Below are positions 41,880 through 50,465 of a DNA stretch of 64,000 nt, one piece after another. The translations under genes were made by a program, and so were the position numbers. How positions within the stretch are numbered: position 1 is the first letter of the stretch; the number at the start of each line of letters is the position of its first letter. Under the pieces are notes generated by a model. It was not told the origin of the DNA and searched no databases. It saw only the letters and a list, made by a program, of their open reading frames with translations. Source of the stretch: Sphingosinithalassobacter tenebrarum (GTDB lineage Bacteria; Pseudomonadota; Alphaproteobacteria; Sphingomonadales; Sphingomonadaceae); NCBI RefSeq assembly GCF_011057975.1, contig NZ_CP049109.1, forward strand, positions 2,759,001 through 2,823,000. The letters are read 5' to 3'.

Positions 41880-42919
41880 TGCGGATCGAGCAAACCGAAT
41901 TGCGCGACGCCGGGCGCCAGCTTCTCGGCGATCTCGGCCCCGGCACCAACACCGGCGAAGCGCTCGCCGCGATCCGCGACGCGGGCTGGCTGGCGCTCAC
42001 CGCCAGCGAGGCGCAGGGCGGATTGGAGCAGCCGTTCGAAGCGGCGGCGTGGCTCTATCTGGAGATCGGCCACGCCATTTCCCCCGCCCCGCTCCTCCCG
42101 GGGCTGATGGCGGCGGACGCGATCAACGCGGCGCAGGGCTATGCGGGCGCAGACGAATGGATCGGCAGGATCGCCGCGGGCGAACCGCCTGCCGCGTCGC
42201 TGCTCTGCCCGACCGAAGCCGCGCTCAACCATGCCGACGGCATGCTCAGCGGGGCGTTGGCGATGGTGCAGGGGGCAGGATCGGCGAGCCATGTGCTGGT
42301 CGCCGCGCCGGGCATCGCGGCGCTGGTTCCGCTCGACCGCGACGGCGTGACGGTAACGCCGCACACCATGTGGGACGCGACGCGCGAGCTGGCTGAAGTG
42401 AGCTTTGACGGCGTCGCGATCGAAGCGGGCGACATCCTCGCCGAAGGCAAGGCGGCCGATGTCGTAATCGCCGCCGCGACGACGCATCTCCATTTCGCAA
42501 TCGCCGGCGACTGCGTCGGCAGCGCCACTGCGCTGCTCGACCAGACAGTCGAATATCTCAAGACGCGCAAACAGTTCGATCGCCCGCTGGCGATGTTCCA
42601 GGCGCTCAAGCATCGCTGCGCCGACCTGAAAGCCTATATCGTCGCGGCCGAAGCGATGTATTTCGACGGCCTCGCGCAATATGAGGATGGCACCGCCGAT
42701 CCGGTGACGCTGGCTCGCGGCGTAAAGGCGCTGTGCAGCGCCACATTCCGCGACGTCGCCGAGGAATCGATGCAGCTGCATGGCGGCATCGGCATGACCA
42801 GCGAATATCCGTGCCATTTGTACTTCAAGCGCGCGCTGCTGAACGAGCATCTCGCGAGCGGGAATGACGCATGTGAAGTGGCGGTCGGGCAGGCGCTGCA
42901 GAAAGAAATGGCGGCCTAA
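41879..42919 (+). CDS. Acyl-CoA dehydrogenase, small partner
   Basis: 346 aa, overlapping the upstream gene by one base (TGATG). The fold is recognised from LREIG-type N-terminal helices, ALAAIRDAGWLALTASEAQGG, the C-terminal KTRKQFDRPLAMFQALKH and the ESMQLHGGIGMTSEYPCHLY block. The middle domain is shortened. Such degenerate partners complete the FAD site of the larger subunit. Together the two proteins form one enzyme; an identical arrangement recurs at 47385-49456. Confidence 0.87.
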   Translation: MRIEQTELRDAGRQLLGDLGPGTNTGEALAAIRDAGWLALTASEAQGGLEQPFEAAAWLYLEIGHAISPAPLLPGLMAADAINAAQGYAGADEWIGRIAAGEPPAASLLCPTEAALNHADGMLSGALAMVQGAGSASHVLVAAPGIAALVPLDRDGVTVTPHTMWDATRELAEVSFDGVAIEAGDILAEGKAADVVIAAATTHLHFAIAGDCVGSATALLDQTVEYLKTRKQFDRPLAMFQALKHRCADLKAYIVAAEAMYFDGLAQYEDGTADPVTLARGVKALCSATFRDVAEESMQLHGGIGMTSEYPCHLYFKRALLNEHLASGNDACEVAVGQALQKEMAA

Positions 42920-43003
42920 ACTCTCTCCCCTCGGGGAAGAGATACGGAGGTTTGGTGGCACAGCCGCCCAGCCGGAGTTGAGAGGGGTAGATGCCCCACT
43001 CCA

Positions 43004-43133
43004 AATTCCTCCCCTGCAAGGGGAGGGGGACCATGCGCAGCATGGTGGAGGGGTAAGCCACGGGCGGTTTCGGTGGCGGCGAGTACCCCTCCACCGCCTT
43101 CGGCGGTCCCCCTCCCCCTCCGGGGGAGGAATT
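43004..43133. repeat. Palindromic intergenic repeat A, copy 4
   Basis: AATTCCTCCCCTGC, GGTGGAGGGGTAAG, a variable centre, TACCCCTCCACC and CCCCTCCGGGGGAGGAATT. It is preceded by another imperfect hairpin (CTCTCCCC/GGGGAAGAG near 42922-42941). The right edge supplies the TAA stop of the minus-strand SnoaL-like gene, as for copy 1. Confidence 0.85.
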
Positions 43134-43656
43134 ACGCCCGCGCGCCGCGCGCGAAAAGGCGCATTGCCAGTTCGGTCACGCTGACATCGTCCTCGGGCTT
43201 GGGCACTTCGCCCTCCGGCGTCGCGATCGGCCGGACCGAGCGATAGTCATATTTCACGTCGCGCTGCGCGAACAACCAGCGCCCGTCCTCGCGCCGATAC
43301 TGGTCGATATAGCGCACGCACATGAAATCCTCGGCGCTGCCGCCCTTCCCGTCCGGGATCACATGATAGGCGAGCGCATAGACTTCGCCTTCCGCCCGAT
43401 CGCCATCGACTGCGATCAGGTGATTGCAGATATGGTGCCCCGAATAGCGCATGTACGGAAACGCGCCTTCGAGGAAATCGACATAGCCCTCCGCCCCGCC
43501 GCGATAGGTGACGTCGTGATTGTCCACCCCGTCGGCGGTGTAGAGGCTGCGCAGCAGCGCCCCGTCCTTGCGATCCACACCACGCGAATAGAGGCATACC
43601 AGCTCGCGGATTTCCTCCTTGGCGATCAGTTCGGCGACCTTGGCTTCATCGGCCAT
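43132..43656 (-). CDS. SnoaL-like dehydratase/isomerase candidate
   Basis: 174 aa, SnoaL_4/NTF2 fold: VAELIAKEEIRELVCLYSRG, VDRKDGALLRSLYTADG, HHICNHLIAVDGDRAEGEV and DQYRREDGRWLFAQRDVKYD. Tyr23, Asp28 and a His at about 75 are spaced like the catalytic residues of BaiE and scytalone-dehydratase-type enzymes, so dehydration of a cyclic hydroxy-ketone is plausible. The stop codon lies in repeat A copy 4. It follows the indolepyruvate ferredoxin oxidoreductase-like gene by 11 bases and is co-transcribed. Confidence 0.72.
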   Translation of the reverse strand: MADEAKVAELIAKEEIRELVCLYSRGVDRKDGALLRSLYTADGVDNHDVTYRGGAEGYVDFLEGAFPYMRYSGHHICNHLIAVDGDRAEGEVYALAYHVIPDGKGGSAEDFMCVRYIDQYRREDGRWLFAQRDVKYDYRSVRPIATPEGEVPKPEDDVSVTELAMRLFARGARA

Positions 43657-43667
43657 TACCCTCTCCT

Positions 43668-46600
43668 TCAGCCGGCGAGCGCTGGTCTTTTCGCGGCTTC
43701 GCTCCGCCTGGCCCTGTCGAGTGCCTCGAACAGGGCCGGGAGTTCGGCGCGAAACCGTGCCACGCCCGCTTCCTTGACCGGACCATAGCCGCGAATCAGC
43801 GCCGCACTCGCGGCAATCTCCTCAGCGACGTCACTATTCGCGTCGTCGATACGTTCGGCGAGCTTCTCGATCAGCGCGCGATATTCACCGATCAGCGCGC
43901 GTTCCATTTTCCGTTCGCCCTGCAAGCCGAACAGGTCGAACGGCCCGCCGCGCAGCCCCTTCATCTTCGCCATCATGCGGAACATCGGCAGGACGAGCCA
44001 GCCGGGCAGCTCGACCTTCTTGGGGCGCCCGGTCTTGGGGTCCTTCTTCCACGAAATCAGCGGCGAACCCAGGTTCACGCCGATCTTGTAGTCGCCGTCG
44101 AACTGCTCGCGCAGCCGCCGCTCGAACGCCGGATCGGCATACATGCGCGCGACTTCATATTCATCCTTATAGGCCATCAGCCGCGCGAGTTGATTGGCGA
44201 CTGCCATCAGGAAAGGCTCGGGGTTCGAAACGCGCGCGTCGATGCGACCGGCAATATCGCGGACGAATTGCTCATAGCGGTCGGCCCATGCCGCATCCTG
44301 CCACGCCGTCAGCCGTTCGCGACGGCTTGCGATCAGCGCTTCGAGCGTTTTGGGGAACGGCGACCCTGCCTCGCCTAAGCCAGCGAACGCCAACAGTTCC
44401 TCGGGAAATTCCGCCGCGATCCGGCCGAGTGTCAGCGCTTTCAGATTGGCGTCGACCGCCGTGCCGTTCAGCCGCACCGCCTCGGCAATCGACTCCAGCG
44501 TCACCGGCATCAGCCCCTTTTGCGCAGCGAAACCGACGATCATCAGATTGGTGAAGATGGTGTCGCCCATCAGCTTGCCCGCCAGCTCATTGGCGCGCAG
44601 CAGCGCGATATTGCCGTCATTCACGCGCTTTTCGAGCGAGGGCAGAAAGCGTCCAGCGCCGAATTCCAGATCCTGTTTCGACTGGAACTCGCCGGTCGGG
44701 ATCACGTCCTCGTTGGCGATCACGCGCGTTTCGGGACGGATCGTCTTCGCGACATCGGGCCCGGAGGCGACAATCAGGTCGCATGCGATCAGCAGGTCGG
44801 TCTGCCCGGTGCCGAGCCGCATCGCCGGGATGTTCGCGGCGTTGTCGGAAAAGCGGACATGGCTCTGCACGCCGCCGCCCTTCTGCGCCATGCCGGTCAT
44901 GTCGAGTATCTTGGCTGCCTTGCCTTCCATATGCGCCGCCATGCCCAGGATCGCGCCGACGGTGAGCACGCCGGTCCCGCCGATGCCTGTCACCAGCATC
45001 GAATAGCTGTCGGAAATATCGACCACCGCCGGTTCGGGCAGCTTGTCGCTCCACGGCTTTAGCGCGCCCATGTCGAGCGCCTTTTTCGCCAGCTTGCCGC
45101 CGCGCACGCTCACGAAGCTGGGGCAGAAGCCTTTGACGCAGCTGTAATCCTTGTTGCAGGTCGACTGGTCGATCGCCCGCTTGCGGCCGAACTCGGTCTC
45201 GATCGGCGTAACGCTGACGCAATTGGACTGCACCGAGCAATCGCCGCAGCCTTCGCACACGTCCTGATTGATGAAGAGCCGCAGATCGGGATCGGGGTAC
45301 GTCCCGCGCTTGCGCCGTCGCCGCTTTTCGTTGGCGCAGGTTTGTTCATAGACGATCGCCGAAACGCCCTTGCCCTCGCGCAGCTCCTCCTGAATATCCT
45401 CCAGATAGTCGCGATGCGCCACGCGCACGCCGAGATTTTCGCCGGCGAATTTCTCCGGCTCGTCGCTTACCAGCACCACCGGATCGACGCCCTCGGCGCG
45501 CAGCTCTTTTACGATCTGCGGCACGGTGATCCCGCCCTCGAGCGGCTGGCCGCCGGTCATCGCCACCGCGTCGTTATAGAGCAGCTTGAAGGTGACATTG
45601 GCCTTGGCCGACAGCGCCGCACGGATCGCTAGCAGCCCCGAATGGGTGTATGTTCCGTCGCCCATATTGGCGAACATGTGCTTGGTATCGGTGAAATGCT
45701 GCGCGCCGATCCACGGCGTTCCTTCCGCGCCCATGCCGACAAAGGTCATGGTGTTGCGATCGGGCATGGTGACGGCAAGCCCGTGGCAGCCGGTCGCACC
45801 GAGCGCCGCACTCCCGTCGGGCACGCGCGTCGACGTATTATGCGGGCAACCCGAGCAGAAGAAGGCGCCGCGCAGCGCCACCACCGGCGACACGGCGCGC
45901 CCCTCGATCGCCTCCAGCGTCGCCACGCGCTGACGCATGGCATCATCGAGCATGGCATGCGCCTCGAGCCGCTGCGTGAGCGCGCGGCGGATCATCGTTC
46001 CGTCCAGCACCCCGTCCGAAGGCAGCAGCACGCGATCCCTGTCGTCGCGCTTGCCGGTGATCGCCGGCCGATCGCTCGCCATCGCATAGAGCGCGCCGGC
46101 GAGCTGATCCTCGATCACCGGCCGCTTTTCCTCGACCACGAGTATTTCGCGACTGCCCGCACATGCCTCGCGCAGGAAATCGCGATCGACCGGCCAGGTC
46201 ATGCCCAGCTTGACCACGCGCAGCCCGATTTCGGCGCAGCGCGCATCGTCGAGGCCGAGGTCGCGCAGCGTCTGCCGCACGTCGAGCCATGTCTTGCCCG
46301 CCGTCAGGATCGTCAGCCCCGGATGCTCGCCGCCGGCGATATCGACGCTGTTGAGGGCATTGGCGCGCGCGAAAGCGACGGCTGCGGGCAGCCGGTCGTT
46401 CACCACCAGCGATTCCTGCTGATTGGCGGTCAGCCCCCGGCGGATATTGAGGTTCGCGCCCGAAAGTTCGGGATGCACCACCCGATAGTCCGGCAGGATC
46501 ACCGACGATGTGAGATCAAGCGCGTCGGTAATCGTTTTCATCGACACGTACAGGCCCGAGAAACGCGACATCTCCCAGGCCAGCTGGCCGAAGCGGAGGA

Positions 46601-47135
46601 TTTCGTCGGTGGTCGCCGGCGCGAGGATCGGCAGGAACGCCGCGATCAGCTGATGCTCGGACTGATGCGCCGTCGCCGAACTCTTGGCGGCGGGATCGTC
46701 GCCCGCCTGCACCAGCACCCCGCCCCGGGCATGGGTGCCTTCGAAATTGGCGATCTTGAGCGCTTCGCCCGCGCGATCGACGCCGAGCCCCTTGGCATAC
46801 CACATGGCGAAGACGCCGTCGTAAGGCGAGCTGCCGAACCATTCGATCTGCTGCGTGCCCCGAAGGCTGGTCGCCGCGAGCTCCTCGTTCAGTCCCGGCT
46901 CGAAATGGACGTCATGTTCGGCGAGCAGTTTCTTCGCGCCCCAGAGCTGCGCGTCGAGCGTCGTGATCGGTGATCCGCGATAGCCGGTGACATAGCCGCC
47001 GGTCCTCAGGCCCGCCGCACGATCGATTCGCGCACGGTCGACCGGCAGGCGCACCATCGCCTGCATCGACGAGAGGAAAATCTGACCTTCGCGCTGCTCA
47101 TAGCGGTCGGCGAGCGTTACGACGGTTTTCGTCAC
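43668..47135 (-). CDS. Fused indolepyruvate ferredoxin oxidoreductase-like protein
   Basis: 1155 aa, the fused IorA-IorB form. Segments in order: N-terminal half with GYRGSPITTLD; Cys427 and Cys430 in CSGCPHNTST; TPP region with GDGTYTHSG (492-500) and NDAVAMTGG; ferredoxin-like ligands CEGCGDC (627-633) and Cys639; a further Cys trio at 660-671; C-terminal gamma domain beginning VTGIGGTGVLTVG. It oxidatively decarboxylates 2-oxoacids to acyl-CoA with ferredoxin, or acts on a related oxo acid. A protein of this family is part of sphingomonad estrogen degradation. It is divergent from acyl-CoA dehydrogenase genes over a shared operator. Confidence 0.88.
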   Translation of the reverse strand: MTKTVVTLADRYEQREGQIFLSSMQAMVRLPVDRARIDRAAGLRTGGYVTGYRGSPITTLDAQLWGAKKLLAEHDVHFEPGLNEELAATSLRGTQQIEWFGSSPYDGVFAMWYAKGLGVDRAGEALKIANFEGTHARGGVLVQAGDDPAAKSSATAHQSEHQLIAAFLPILAPATTDEILRFGQLAWEMSRFSGLYVSMKTITDALDLTSSVILPDYRVVHPELSGANLNIRRGLTANQQESLVVNDRLPAAVAFARANALNSVDIAGGEHPGLTILTAGKTWLDVRQTLRDLGLDDARCAEIGLRVVKLGMTWPVDRDFLREACAGSREILVVEEKRPVIEDQLAGALYAMASDRPAITGKRDDRDRVLLPSDGVLDGTMIRRALTQRLEAHAMLDDAMRQRVATLEAIEGRAVSPVVALRGAFFCSGCPHNTSTRVPDGSAALGATGCHGLAVTMPDRNTMTFVGMGAEGTPWIGAQHFTDTKHMFANMGDGTYTHSGLLAIRAALSAKANVTFKLLYNDAVAMTGGQPLEGGITVPQIVKELRAEGVDPVVLVSDEPEKFAGENLGVRVAHRDYLEDIQEELREGKGVSAIVYEQTCANEKRRRRKRGTYPDPDLRLFINQDVCEGCGDCSVQSNCVSVTPIETEFGRKRAIDQSTCNKDYSCVKGFCPSFVSVRGGKLAKKALDMGALKPWSDKLPEPAVVDISDSYSMLVTGIGGTGVLTVGAILGMAAHMEGKAAKILDMTGMAQKGGGVQSHVRFSDNAANIPAMRLGTGQTDLLIACDLIVASGPDVAKTIRPETRVIANEDVIPTGEFQSKQDLEFGAGRFLPSLEKRVNDGNIALLRANELAGKLMGDTIFTNLMIVGFAAQKGLMPVTLESIAEAVRLNGTAVDANLKALTLGRIAAEFPEELLAFAGLGEAGSPFPKTLEALIASRRERLTAWQDAAWADRYEQFVRDIAGRIDARVSNPEPFLMAVANQLARLMAYKDEYEVARMYADPAFERRLREQFDGDYKIGVNLGSPLISWKKDPKTGRPKKVELPGWLVLPMFRMMAKMKGLRGGPFDLFGLQGERKMERALIGEYRALIEKLAERIDDANSDVAEEIAASAALIRGYGPVKEAGVARFRAELPALFEALDRARRSEAAKRPALAG

Positions 47136-47192
47136 AGGGGACGGATCTCCATAACCTGGGCGCCCATACGTCAGGGCGATGTCGACAGCGAA

Positions 47193-47208
47193 CCTACTTG
47201 CCAGTAGG
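47193..47208. promoter_or_regulatory. Shared operator, copy 3 (perfect CCTACT-N4-AGTAGG)
   Basis: CCTACT-TGCC-AGTAGG is a perfect palindrome in the 249-base divergent region between the indolepyruvate ferredoxin oxidoreductase-like and acyl-CoA dehydrogenase genes. A second palindrome, ATCTAC-C-GTAGAT (47211-47223), follows immediately. Confidence 0.65.
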
Positions 47209-47384
47209 ATATCTACCGTAGATTAGCTGACTGCGTCTCTGCCATATGGGGCAGGTGCTGCAGAACAAGAAAGAGTGGATGCCCGGCCATGCCTGTTCAG
47301 ACATTTATGGGTGCATGCGCATGACGATTCGCGCGATGCCCATCCCCGCTGCCGCCCTGCCCGCCCCATCGCCCGCTGGAGCGC

Positions 47385-48536
47385 ATGATGAATTTTGAAT
47401 GGTCCGACGAACATCGCGCCTTCCGTCAGGAAATCCGCGATTTCCTTGCCGAAAACCTGCCCGACGACTGGTGGGATCAGGCGCATCACGGCCCCGGTTC
47501 GCACGAACAGACGCATTTCTCGCGCAAATTCTGCGGCAAGCTCGCCGAAGCCGGCCTGTTGATCCCGCACTGGTCAACCGAATGGGGCGGTGCCGGGCGC
47601 GACGCCTGGTGCCAGACGATCCTCGCCGAGGAAATGTGGGCCGCCGGCGAGCCGCGCGGCGCGCAGTACATGAACGTCAACTGGATCGGCCCGACGCTGA
47701 TGCGCTACGCGAGCGCCGAGCAGCGCGAACGCTATCTGCCGCCGATCGCGCGCGGTGACGCGATCTGGTGCCAGGGCTTTTCGGAGCCCGATGCGGGTTC
47801 GGACCTTGCCTCGCTGCGCACCCGCGCGGTGCGCGACGGCGACAACTACCGGATCGAAGGCCAGAAGATCTGGACCAGCTATGCCGGGCTCGCCGAAACC
47901 TGCTTCCTGCTCGCGCGCACCAGCCCTGATCGCAAGACGGGCATTTCGGTGTTCCTCGTGCCGATGGACACGCCGGGCATCGACGTCCGCTCGATCCCCA
48001 GCCTGATCGGCGAAGGCGACATTCACGAAGTCTTCTTCGATGATGTCGTCGTCCCCGCCAGCGCGCGTCTGGCCGAGGAAGGCCAGGCATGGGAAATCGC
48101 CGCCTTCTCGCTCAACAACGAACGGCTCGGCATCCCGCGCTACATGCTCGCGCGCAAGGCAGTCGATCGCGCGGTCGAGATACTGAAAGAGCGCGGCCAG
48201 TTCGACAACGCGCTGGTCCGCGCCCGCGCGGCAGAAACGGCGGCGCTGTGCGAAGCCGCCCGGCTCGACGCATATGGCCTGGTCGATCAGCGCGCGCGCG
48301 GCATTGCGGTGGGCACCGAAGCCAGCTCGGCGCGCGTCGCCACGGTGATGTGCGAACGCGCCGCGGCCGAATTCGTCGTCGAATTTCTGCCCGAAACGAT
48401 CGTCGACGGCGGCGATCCGCTGCTCAAGGCGCATCACCAGCGCGGCATCGTCGCGGGCATCGCGTCGGGCGCCGCAGAAATCCAGCTCAACATTGTCGCC
48501 AGCGACGTACTCAAGCTGCCGAGGGGACCCCGCTGA
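47385..48536 (+). CDS. Acyl-CoA dehydrogenase, large partner (second pair)
   Basis: 383 aa from the ATG at 47385. FAD/substrate motifs: WCQGFSEPDAGSDLASL, IEGQKIWTSYAG, VFLVPMDTPGIDV, and a C-terminal IASGAAEIQLNIVASDVL with the flavin-binding GAAEIQ sequence. It is paired with the smaller gene at 48536 through a one-base TGATG overlap. Together they should be a second heteromeric acyl-CoA dehydrogenase. The promoter contains the perfect shared palindrome. Confidence 0.88.
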   Translation: MMNFEWSDEHRAFRQEIRDFLAENLPDDWWDQAHHGPGSHEQTHFSRKFCGKLAEAGLLIPHWSTEWGGAGRDAWCQTILAEEMWAAGEPRGAQYMNVNWIGPTLMRYASAEQRERYLPPIARGDAIWCQGFSEPDAGSDLASLRTRAVRDGDNYRIEGQKIWTSYAGLAETCFLLARTSPDRKTGISVFLVPMDTPGIDVRSIPSLIGEGDIHEVFFDDVVVPASARLAEEGQAWEIAAFSLNNERLGIPRYMLARKAVDRAVEILKERGQFDNALVRARAAETAALCEAARLDAYGLVDQRARGIAVGTEASSARVATVMCERAAAEFVVEFLPETIVDGGDPLLKAHHQRGIVAGIASGAAEIQLNIVASDVLKLPRGPR

Positions 48537-49456
48537 TGGAACTTGCGCTTTCCGACGATCAACTGACGATCCTCGACGCGGTCGATGTGCTCACCCGCCC
48601 CTATGTGTCGCCGCCCACTGATTGCCGCGACTTCGTGCTGACCAGCCCCGAGCTCGATGCCGAGCTGGTGCAGGGCGGGTTTCTCGATATCGCCTTCGAC
48701 CCCGATCTCGGCGCGATCAGCGCGGCGCTGGTGGTCGAAAAGCTCGCGCGGCTGCCCTATGCGACCGAAAGCGCGATGTCGGCGCTGGTCCGCCCGCTGC
48801 TGGGCGAACTGCCCGCGCCGATCTGCATGGTCGAGTCCGATCAGCTGACTCGCCCGGTACGGTTCCTGAAGCCCGGCGCGACGGTTGTTGTGGTGTTTCC
48901 CGACAAGGTGGCGAGTTTCACGGCAACCGAGGCCGATGTCGTGGCGGTCGCGGAATCGCTTTACGCCTATCCGGTCGCCAAGCTGGCTTCGGCCGATTTC
49001 GAAAGCCGTCTCACGACGCATGACGTCTCGGCCGACGAGGTCCGCACCCGCTGGCGCCTCGCCACCGCCACCGAGATCGCCGGGCTGCTGCAGGCAGCGG
49101 TCGATTCGACGGTCCTTTATGTCAGCGAGCGCAAGCAGTTCGGCCGCCCGATCGGCGTGTTCCAGGCGGTCCGCCACCGCCTCGCTGAAGCGAGCGTCCG
49201 CGCGATGGGCGCGCGCTGGATGGCGCTCAAGGCCGCGTACAGCGGCGATGCCGGCGAAACCGCGCTGGCGGCGCATTACGCGCAGGATTCGGGATCGAAG
49301 ATCGTTTATGATCTCCACCAGTTCCTCGGCGGCATGGGCATCACGCTCGAACACCCGCTGCATCTGTGGACCTATCGCATCAAATCGCTGCTCTCGGACC
49401 TCGGCGGCCGCACCGCGCAGGCTGACGTGGCGGCGAAGGAAATGTGGGCGGCATGA
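48536..49456 (+). CDS. Acyl-CoA dehydrogenase, small partner (second pair)
   Basis: 306 aa from the ATG at 48536, shorter than a canonical enzyme. Recognisable parts are LALSDDQLTILDAVDVLT at the N terminus, the C-terminal helical ERKQFGRPIGVFQAVRHR, and HQFLGGMGITLEHPLHLW. The middle domain is degenerate. It likely forms an alpha2-beta2 enzyme with the preceding gene product. Confidence 0.85.
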   Translation: MELALSDDQLTILDAVDVLTRPYVSPPTDCRDFVLTSPELDAELVQGGFLDIAFDPDLGAISAALVVEKLARLPYATESAMSALVRPLLGELPAPICMVESDQLTRPVRFLKPGATVVVVFPDKVASFTATEADVVAVAESLYAYPVAKLASADFESRLTTHDVSADEVRTRWRLATATEIAGLLQAAVDSTVLYVSERKQFGRPIGVFQAVRHRLAEASVRAMGARWMALKAAYSGDAGETALAAHYAQDSGSKIVYDLHQFLGGMGITLEHPLHLWTYRIKSLLSDLGGRTAQADVAAKEMWAA

Positions 49457-49463
49457 TCTGGTA

Positions 49464-49589
49464 AATTCCTCCCCTGCAAGGGGAGGGGGACCAGCCGCAG
49501 GCTGGTGGAGGGGTAAGCCACAAACGCTGCGTCTGCGGCCAATACCCCTCCACCGCTTCGCGGTCCCCCCCCCCTCCGGGGGAGGAATT
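49464..49589. repeat. Palindromic intergenic repeat A, copy 5
   Basis: AATTCCTCCCCTGC, GGTGGAGGGGTAAG, variable centre, TACCCCTCCACCGC and CCCCTCCGGGGGAGGAATT. It lies eight bases after the acyl-CoA dehydrogenase stop and 26 bases before the start of the next crotonase gene. Confidence 0.85.
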
Positions 49590-49615
49590 CGCCTTCAGTT
49601 GGGAGAGACCGAAAC

Positions 49616-50443
49616 ATGGCATTCGAACCCGAACGCAAGGTCGATTATTCGATCTTCGAAGAGATCAAGCTGTCACTCGCCGACCGCATCATGACGGTCA
49701 CGCTTTCCAACCCCGGCCGCCGCAACGCGCTGACACCGGGGATGAGCGTCGAACTCTCCCGCCTGTGGCAGGAAATCGCCGACGATGCCGAAGTGTCGGT
49801 GGTGATCCTCACCGGCGAAGGCGACAGCTTCTGCTCGGGCGCCGACCTGTCAGTGCTCAAGGACGCCGATGACGACGAAGCCGAAGTCACGCCGGTCGCG
49901 ATCACCAGCCGCATGGCCCGCCGTCATGTCATGGGGATACTCGATTGCGAAAAGCCGGTGATCGCCAAGGTGCGCGGCCCGGCTTTCGGCGCGGGGGTCA
50001 ACATGGCGCTGGCGAGCGACATGGTCTTCGCCGCGCCGGGCGCCAAATTCTGCGATCCGCATGTGAAGGCCGGCCTCGTCGCGGGCGACGGTTCGGTGCT
50101 GCTCTGGCCGATCGCGGTCGGGTTCCACCGCGCCAAGGAATATGTGCTGACCGGCGACCCGATCCCCGCCGAAGAGGCCGAACGGATCGGTCTGATCAAC
50201 CGCGTCGTCCCCGACGAGGAGCTCGACGCGCATGTCCAGGCACTTGCCGAAAAGCTACGCGATTTGCCGCCACACGCAGTCAATTACACCAAAATGGCGA
50301 TGAACGTCGCGCTCAAGAACATGACGCAATCGGGGTTCGAGGCGTCACTCGCCTACGAGGTTTATTCGATGCAGACGCAGGACCATCAGGAAGCGATGGC
50401 CGCCTTCGCCGAGCGGCGTAAGGGCAAGTTCCGCGGGCGCTGA
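49616..50443 (+). CDS. Enoyl-CoA hydratase/isomerase family protein
   Basis: 275 aa with GGGAGAG before the ATG. Crotonase fold: TLSNPGRRNALTPGMSVEL, FCSGADLSVL and VRGPAFGAGVNMALASD. The first Glu position holds Asn (AGVNMAL), and the second reads HVKAGLVAGDGSV with an Asp. It is more like a delta-isomerase or unusual hydratase than a canonical crotonase. It follows the second acyl-CoA dehydrogenase pair beyond repeat A copy 5 and ends at a strong terminator. Confidence 0.82.
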   Translation: MAFEPERKVDYSIFEEIKLSLADRIMTVTLSNPGRRNALTPGMSVELSRLWQEIADDAEVSVVILTGEGDSFCSGADLSVLKDADDDEAEVTPVAITSRMARRHVMGILDCEKPVIAKVRGPAFGAGVNMALASDMVFAAPGAKFCDPHVKAGLVAGDGSVLLWPIAVGFHRAKEYVLTGDPIPAEEAERIGLINRVVPDEELDAHVQALAEKLRDLPPHAVNYTKMAMNVALKNMTQSGFEASLAYEVYSMQTQDHQEAMAAFAERRKGKFRGR

Positions 50444-50465
50444 GCAAGCCGTAACCGAACCGACG

